From contig MPDC01000024.1 of NCBI GenBank assembly GCA_001874255.1, positions 1 through 64,000 of the forward strand: a stretch of DNA of 64,000 nt, written 5' to 3'. Shown in pieces: positions 62,511-64,000 of this stretch (position 1 is its first letter; each line of letters opens with the position of its first letter). Origin of the DNA: Alphaproteobacteria bacterium MedPE-SWcel (GTDB lineage Bacteria; Pseudomonadota; Alphaproteobacteria; Rhodobacterales; Rhodobacteraceae). Both the position numbers and the translations under genes were made by a program. A model generated the notes under the pieces. The model searched no databases. It saw nothing but the letters and a program-made list of their open reading frames with translations, and had not been told where the DNA came from.

Positions 62511-62511
62511 T

Positions 62512-64000
62512 TTATTTTCCTTTCGTGGTTTCTTCATATTTCTTCCGAATGATGTCTTTTGCTTCATTCTCGGCAATGGATCTTTCTTTTGAGTTTTGCG
62601 ATTTCATATCGCGACCCACAGCAAAAACAAATGACAGTCTGTCATCCCGCTCACGCCCTGCCATAGACTGTAGAGCTGGAGAGACTGCCGCAACTCTACT
62701 ATTGTCCCCTTCGGCACTCACGATCCATGTCTCTTCTTCAAACGTACGGTTCATCTCGTATTTTCCGTTACTGCCTTTAAGTTTGGCGTTGTATACTTTT
62801 GCGCCACTAGTGGCCCAAAAGATGACGACGGGATGACCCAACTCGTTTAGGCTTTTACTCCAAACTCGTTTGCGCAGCTCGTGGACTGTTTCCTCAGAAT
62901 ATCGAAGCAAGTGTACTGCAAGTTTCTTAATTCTATTTGTGTCAACATCAGTCTTTATGCTTTTTTCCACAACTTTTTTAAGACTATTGTCTTTAAATAG
63001 CGTAACTATTTTAGAAAAATCCCGGAACAGAACTATGTCTGCAAGGTATCGTATGAGCTGCGATGCCTCGAAGCTTCCATCTTCTCTACTTTTCAACAAC
63101 TCTTCGGCCTCTTTTTTGCTGGTGTATTCCTTCAGTTCAAATAAGAGAGACCTCAGTGTTGCATCATCTATCTTTTCAACGGGCCCAGAAGCCGCTGGGA
63201 TCAGGTCCAAAATATTTCCATCTGGATCTCTTTTTATGTATCCATAGCGCTCTATGGCATCTGCAAGTTCTGTTTCGGGGTAAATAAATGCGAAGGCGAG
63301 CAGTGATGATATTAACTCTTCAACACACTTGTTTGACCTAAAAGATGTTCTGTTGAATATCTGATATTTGTAAGATTGATATCTCGATTCAAAGAATTGC
63401 TCTAAGGAATCTGTGGCGCGATGAAAGAATCCAAATGAGAAGAGAGATTCATCATCATTGGATACGAGAAGTGAAAATTTGCTTATCTTTTCACAGTCGA
63501 AAAGACCAGTCTTTAACCCTGCCTCCAAGCTATCTCTAATCGTGTAGTCAATGCGATCTCCGTCAACCTCACCATCAACTAATTGGCGCACTGCAAACAA
63601 AAACGAATGCTTGTGAAGTGGTTTTTTTGCTTCACCGTGCGCCCTTTCGCTTTCGTCAGGGGAGATGGAGGATGATAATATTATTGATAACGACAAATGG
63701 TGCAATAAAAGGCCGTATTTGTTTATTTGCTGCTGCTCGGCTTGATTGAAATTTGCAGCAGGTTCGGAGTAGCGTGAGATGAAGATATTATATAAGGAAA
63801 TGCCTCTTGTTTCATGAAGATCTTTGCTCTTTGAGACAGATTGAACGGCCTCTTCGGAGACATCTAGTAATGTGGCGAAGTTTCGGAAGTAATCTTTACT
63901 TTGACCTCCATCTTCCAGTCCCGTGAAGTCATCTCTGCGCTTAATCGAAAGGTCGCGTGCATGACTTACCAAATCTTGATTGGCACCTAGGCTTCTTAAT
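62512..64000 (-). CDS. HD/SAMHD1-type phosphohydrolase-like protein, 5' end outside window
   Basis: About 495 residues are visible; the frame stays open to the window edge, so the true start is beyond it. The block GEVDGDRIDYTIRDSLEAGL (about 140 residues in), followed by GLFDCEKISKF and then SLEQFFESRYQSYKYQIFNR, is the conserved DxDRxDY...RDs...G...D region and Y-helix of COG1078 HD hydrolases (SAMHD1/YdhJ type). The HD metal ligands themselves would be upstream, outside the view. The C-terminal 250 residues are unrecognised. It is coupled to a small winged-helix gene. A nucleotide-acting defence enzyme is a plausible inference. Confidence 0.7.
   Translation of the reverse strand, partial: LRSLGANQDLVSHARDLSIKRRDDFTGLEDGGQSKDYFRNFATLLDVSEEAVQSVSKSKDLHETRGISLYNIFISRYSEPAANFNQAEQQQINKYGLLLHHLSLSIILSSSISPDESERAHGEAKKPLHKHSFLFAVRQLVDGEVDGDRIDYTIRDSLEAGLKTGLFDCEKISKFSLLVSNDDESLFSFGFFHRATDSLEQFFESRYQSYKYQIFNRTSFRSNKCVEELISSLLAFAFIYPETELADAIERYGYIKRDPDGNILDLIPAASGPVEKIDDATLRSLLFELKEYTSKKEAEELLKSREDGSFEASQLIRYLADIVLFRDFSKIVTLFKDNSLKKVVEKSIKTDVDTNRIKKLAVHLLRYSEETVHELRKRVWSKSLNELGHPVVIFWATSGAKVYNAKLKGSNGKYEMNRTFEEETWIVSAEGDNSRVAAVSPALQSMAGRERDDRLSFVFAVGRDMKSQNSKERSIAENEAKDIIRKKYEETTKGK

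Larger units (their letters stand above)
58251..64000. mobile_element. genomic island integrated at tRNA-Leu, left part
   Basis: The DNA from the tRNA 3' end to the window edge differs from the chromosome: it is lower in GC (strongly so beyond 62 kb), begins with an integrase facing the tRNA and carries accessory genes (a Lit-like protease, an HD phosphohydrolase). The opposite end and its attachment repeat are not in the window, so the size is unknown and the exact core sequence cannot be delimited. Confidence 0.85.

Overview
The window is chromosomal DNA of a marine-type alphaproteobacterium, most likely a member of the Rhodobacterales (Roseobacter group). Signs of this are the high GC and GC-rich third codon positions, an aa3 cytochrome oxidase cluster in the order coxB-ctaB-small gene-ctaG-ctaE-surf1-thrC-M16 peptidase, a folB-folP-glmM operon, glyQ and glyS separated by a DUF6446 gene, and DUF2244 beside ctaD. 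No species can be named from the sequence alone.

Layout of the core part (1-58 kb). 0-7.5 kb, all on the minus strand: a two-subunit 3-oxoacid CoA-transferase, topA, dprA and tldD. 7.7-17.8 kb, plus strand: cytochrome oxidase subunits II and III with haem and copper assembly factors, then thrC, an M16 peptidase, a GNAT acetyltransferase, a lactamase-fold protein and an FAD-linked oxidase. 17.9-20.8 kb: a fasciclin protein, then apt and mtnP (salvage of methylthioadenosine through adenine to AMP), separated by two divergent micro-genes, paired palindromes and a 40-bp tandem repeat. 21-29.6 kb: a SulP anion transporter, small enzymes (CatB-like acetyltransferase, flavin reductase, GNAT, EcsC, NUDIX, DUF1178, SDR) and a large secreted protein built like a protease but lacking catalytic residues. 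29.9-37.2 kb: glyQ, FkbM methyltransferase, DUF6446, a coupled repeat-encoded micro-ORF, glyS, and a pyruvate phosphate dikinase with an altered ATP-binding part. 37.4-41.5 kb: a cell-wall hydrolase and folB-folP-glmM. 41.7-58 kb: EamA exporter, ilvC divergent from two overlapping Lrp regulators and a class V aminotransferase, a UbiH-type hydroxylase, HAD nucleotidase, GntR regulator, membrane glycosyltransferase, carA, a YqeY protein, DUF2244, ctaD, a HIT protein, lipB and a Gln-rich peptidoglycan-binding-like protein.

At 58.16 kb a tRNA-Leu (anticodon GAG) marks the start of a mobile island that runs out of the window. A large serine recombinase is read toward the tRNA, and its last ~30 codons are the antisense of the tRNA. 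Behind it come a small ATGA-overlapping partner gene, a protein of unknown function with a possible DUF4384-like C-terminus, a zinc metallopeptidase closely resembling the phage-exclusion protease Lit (U49), and an AT-rich two-gene unit: a large HD/SAMHD1-type phosphohydrolase (5' end outside the window) and a small winged-helix-like protein. This accessory segment is the best candidate for an undescribed anti-phage system.

The window also carries several 15-40 bp tandem repeats, both coding and intergenic, and three copies of a short conserved intergenic tail element. Function calls come from recognised motifs and gene order. No database search was possible.
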